Source: JACKAF01 sp041391485
GTDB taxonomy: Bacteria > Bdellovibrionota > FAC87 > UBA2466 > JACKAF01
Direction of reading: 5' to 3'
DNA: 64,000 nucleotides
Assembly: GCA_041391485.1 (NCBI GenBank)
Contig: JAWKNY010000004.1
Coordinates: forward strand, 99,851 to 163,850
Each line of letters opens with the position of its first letter. Position 1 is the first letter of the stretch. Under the pieces are notes generated by a model that saw nothing but the letters and a program-made list of their open reading frames with translations, was not told the origin of the DNA and did not search any database. The position numbers and the translations under genes were made by a program. Positions 63,394 through 64,000 of this stretch are shown piece by piece.

Positions 63394-63969
63394 CTATTCA
63401 GAAGCGTTGCTGGTTTCAAGGGGCCCTTTTTGGATGACTCCGCAGGCCACTCTATCGCCCGCGTTCCCCGAGGGCTGCGAAACCAAATCGTCGGTACCAC
63501 CGTGCAGAACCACCGCTCGACCGATCAGATCTTCCCAGTCAGAGAAGTTTTCAGTCTTGAGCGTCTCTTTGAGAGATCCGGTGCCGTCGGCGTTCACCGT
63601 TATGTTTCCCATGTCCCCAACATGGTGAGACGCTGCACTGGGCCCACCGTGGGATTTATCGGTCGGGTTGTAATGCCCTCCTGCTGAGGAGCCGTCTGCG
63701 GCACTGCAATCGCCCTTCTCATGAATATGAAAGCCGTGCTTGCCGGGGGTGGCGTTTTCTACGCGCGCGGTAACCACCAGGCCTTCCGGTTTCAGGTTGA
63801 AGGCAACGGTCCCACTCACCTTTGAGCCGCTTTTTGCCTGTAGATCGGCAACAGCGGTGAAAGCGTTTTCGCCGCGGTTTTCCGTGACGGCGTTTGGATT
63901 TTCGTTTCGAGTGCAGCCTGGGAAGAAAACTCCGCCTATGAGGCCAGCTAATATGAGTACGTGCTTCAT
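63394..63969 (-). CDS. sodC: Cu/Zn superoxide dismutase, lipoprotein
   Basis: A 191-residue periplasmic enzyme that removes superoxide. Lipobox FFPGC (residues 15-19) indicates membrane anchoring. Copper and zinc ligands are visible in HGFHIHEKGDC, GGHYNP, HHVGDMGN and AVVLHGGTDDL; GDRVACGVI ends the fold and the two Cys form the usual disulfide. A periplasmic lipoprotein SodC is common in predators and pathogens that face host oxidants. Ribosome-binding site GGAGAT precedes the ATG. Confidence 0.95.
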   Translation of the reverse strand: MKHVLILAGLIGGVFFPGCTRNENPNAVTENRGENAFTAVADLQAKSGSKVSGTVAFNLKPEGLVVTARVENATPGKHGFHIHEKGDCSAADGSSAGGHYNPTDKSHGGPSAASHHVGDMGNITVNADGTGSLKETLKTENFSDWEDLIGRAVVLHGGTDDLVSQPSGNAGDRVACGVIQKGPLETSNASE

Positions 63970-64000
63970 CTTAAATCTCCTGCTTCGGTTCAGGTTTTCA

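Overview
The window looks like a stretch of chromosome from a Gram-negative, outer-membrane-bearing bacterium. The gene content (aerotolerance Bat operon, LolC-like and LolB-like proteins, MlaC, heptosyltransferase, secreted peptidases, a transglutaminase-elicitor-like protein, a RAYT transposase whose protein ends in KKERGT) most resembles the Bdellovibrionota or other former deltaproteobacteria. This is inference from gene content, not from a marker phylogeny. Base composition is moderately GC-rich and coding is dense on both strands.

Layout. 1-6.3 kb: start of RNase R, an AMIN-like secreted protein, a small lipoprotein, a lipase-like hydrolase, a FabL-like SDR, a DUF4340 protein and rpoZ. 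6.4-13.1 kb (minus): a full MoxR-DUF58-DUF4381-like-BatA-BatBC-BatD operon. 13.1-21.8 kb: a 2Fe-2S ferredoxin, a secreted trypsin with two Ig-like repeats, a RAYT element bounded by a perfect 23-bp inverted repeat and squeezed between two stop codons, lysS, a proline-rich membrane protein with a LolC-like permease, ybeY, and a large secreted helical protein. 21.9-25.7 kb: 3-hydroxyacyl-CoA dehydrogenase, an unknown protein and the B12 subunit of methylmalonyl-CoA mutase, then thioesterase, mltG and ruvX. 25.7-29.7 kb: an M20 deacylase, AstA, and an AstD-like aldehyde dehydrogenase that has lost its catalytic residues. 30-36.5 kb: housekeeping RNA genes (rnc, era, der, trmL, miaB), a DegT aminotransferase and a gamma-carbonic-anhydrase-like protein. 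36.5-43.9 kb: a polytopic membrane protein, a transglutaminase-elicitor-like protein, a clostripain-like peptidase, an alpha/beta hydrolase and a LolB-like lipoprotein; 39.7-42.7 kb of this is crowded with frameshifts. 44-48 kb: orphan OppD/OppF, a pseudo-receiver, an OmpR-type regulator and a PilZ membrane protein. 48-52 kb: lysine 5,6-aminomutase (KamD/KamE) translationally coupled to a MoxR-type AAA+ ATPase and a VWA protein. 52-64 kb: a Flp-like pilin, a CPBP protease, a heptosyltransferase, MlaC, an Xaa-Pro peptidase, a GshB-like/Ddl-like/SpeE-membrane-like operon, a HATPase-PilZ fusion, a DUF374 acyltransferase overlapping tRNA-Pro, an OafA-type acyltransferase and a lipoprotein Cu/Zn superoxide dismutase.

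The most promising candidate for an undescribed system is the kamDE-AAA+-VWA module. MoxR/VWA pairs are known to remodel or reactivate other metalloenzymes, so this pair may service the B12/PLP aminomutase. The AAA+ and VWA reading frames meet at a run of ten A residues and would fuse with one more A. Next in interest are the pseudo-aldehyde dehydrogenase in an arginine-succinylation operon, the HATPase-PilZ fusion lacking a phosphoacceptor His, and the RAYT element.

Quality caveat. Roughly 20 otherwise well-conserved genes contain one or more frameshifts, several in homopolymers, and one 3-kb segment is very dense in them with edges inside otherwise intact genes. I read these mainly as consensus indel errors, so broken genes are annotated as single loci spanning the frames.
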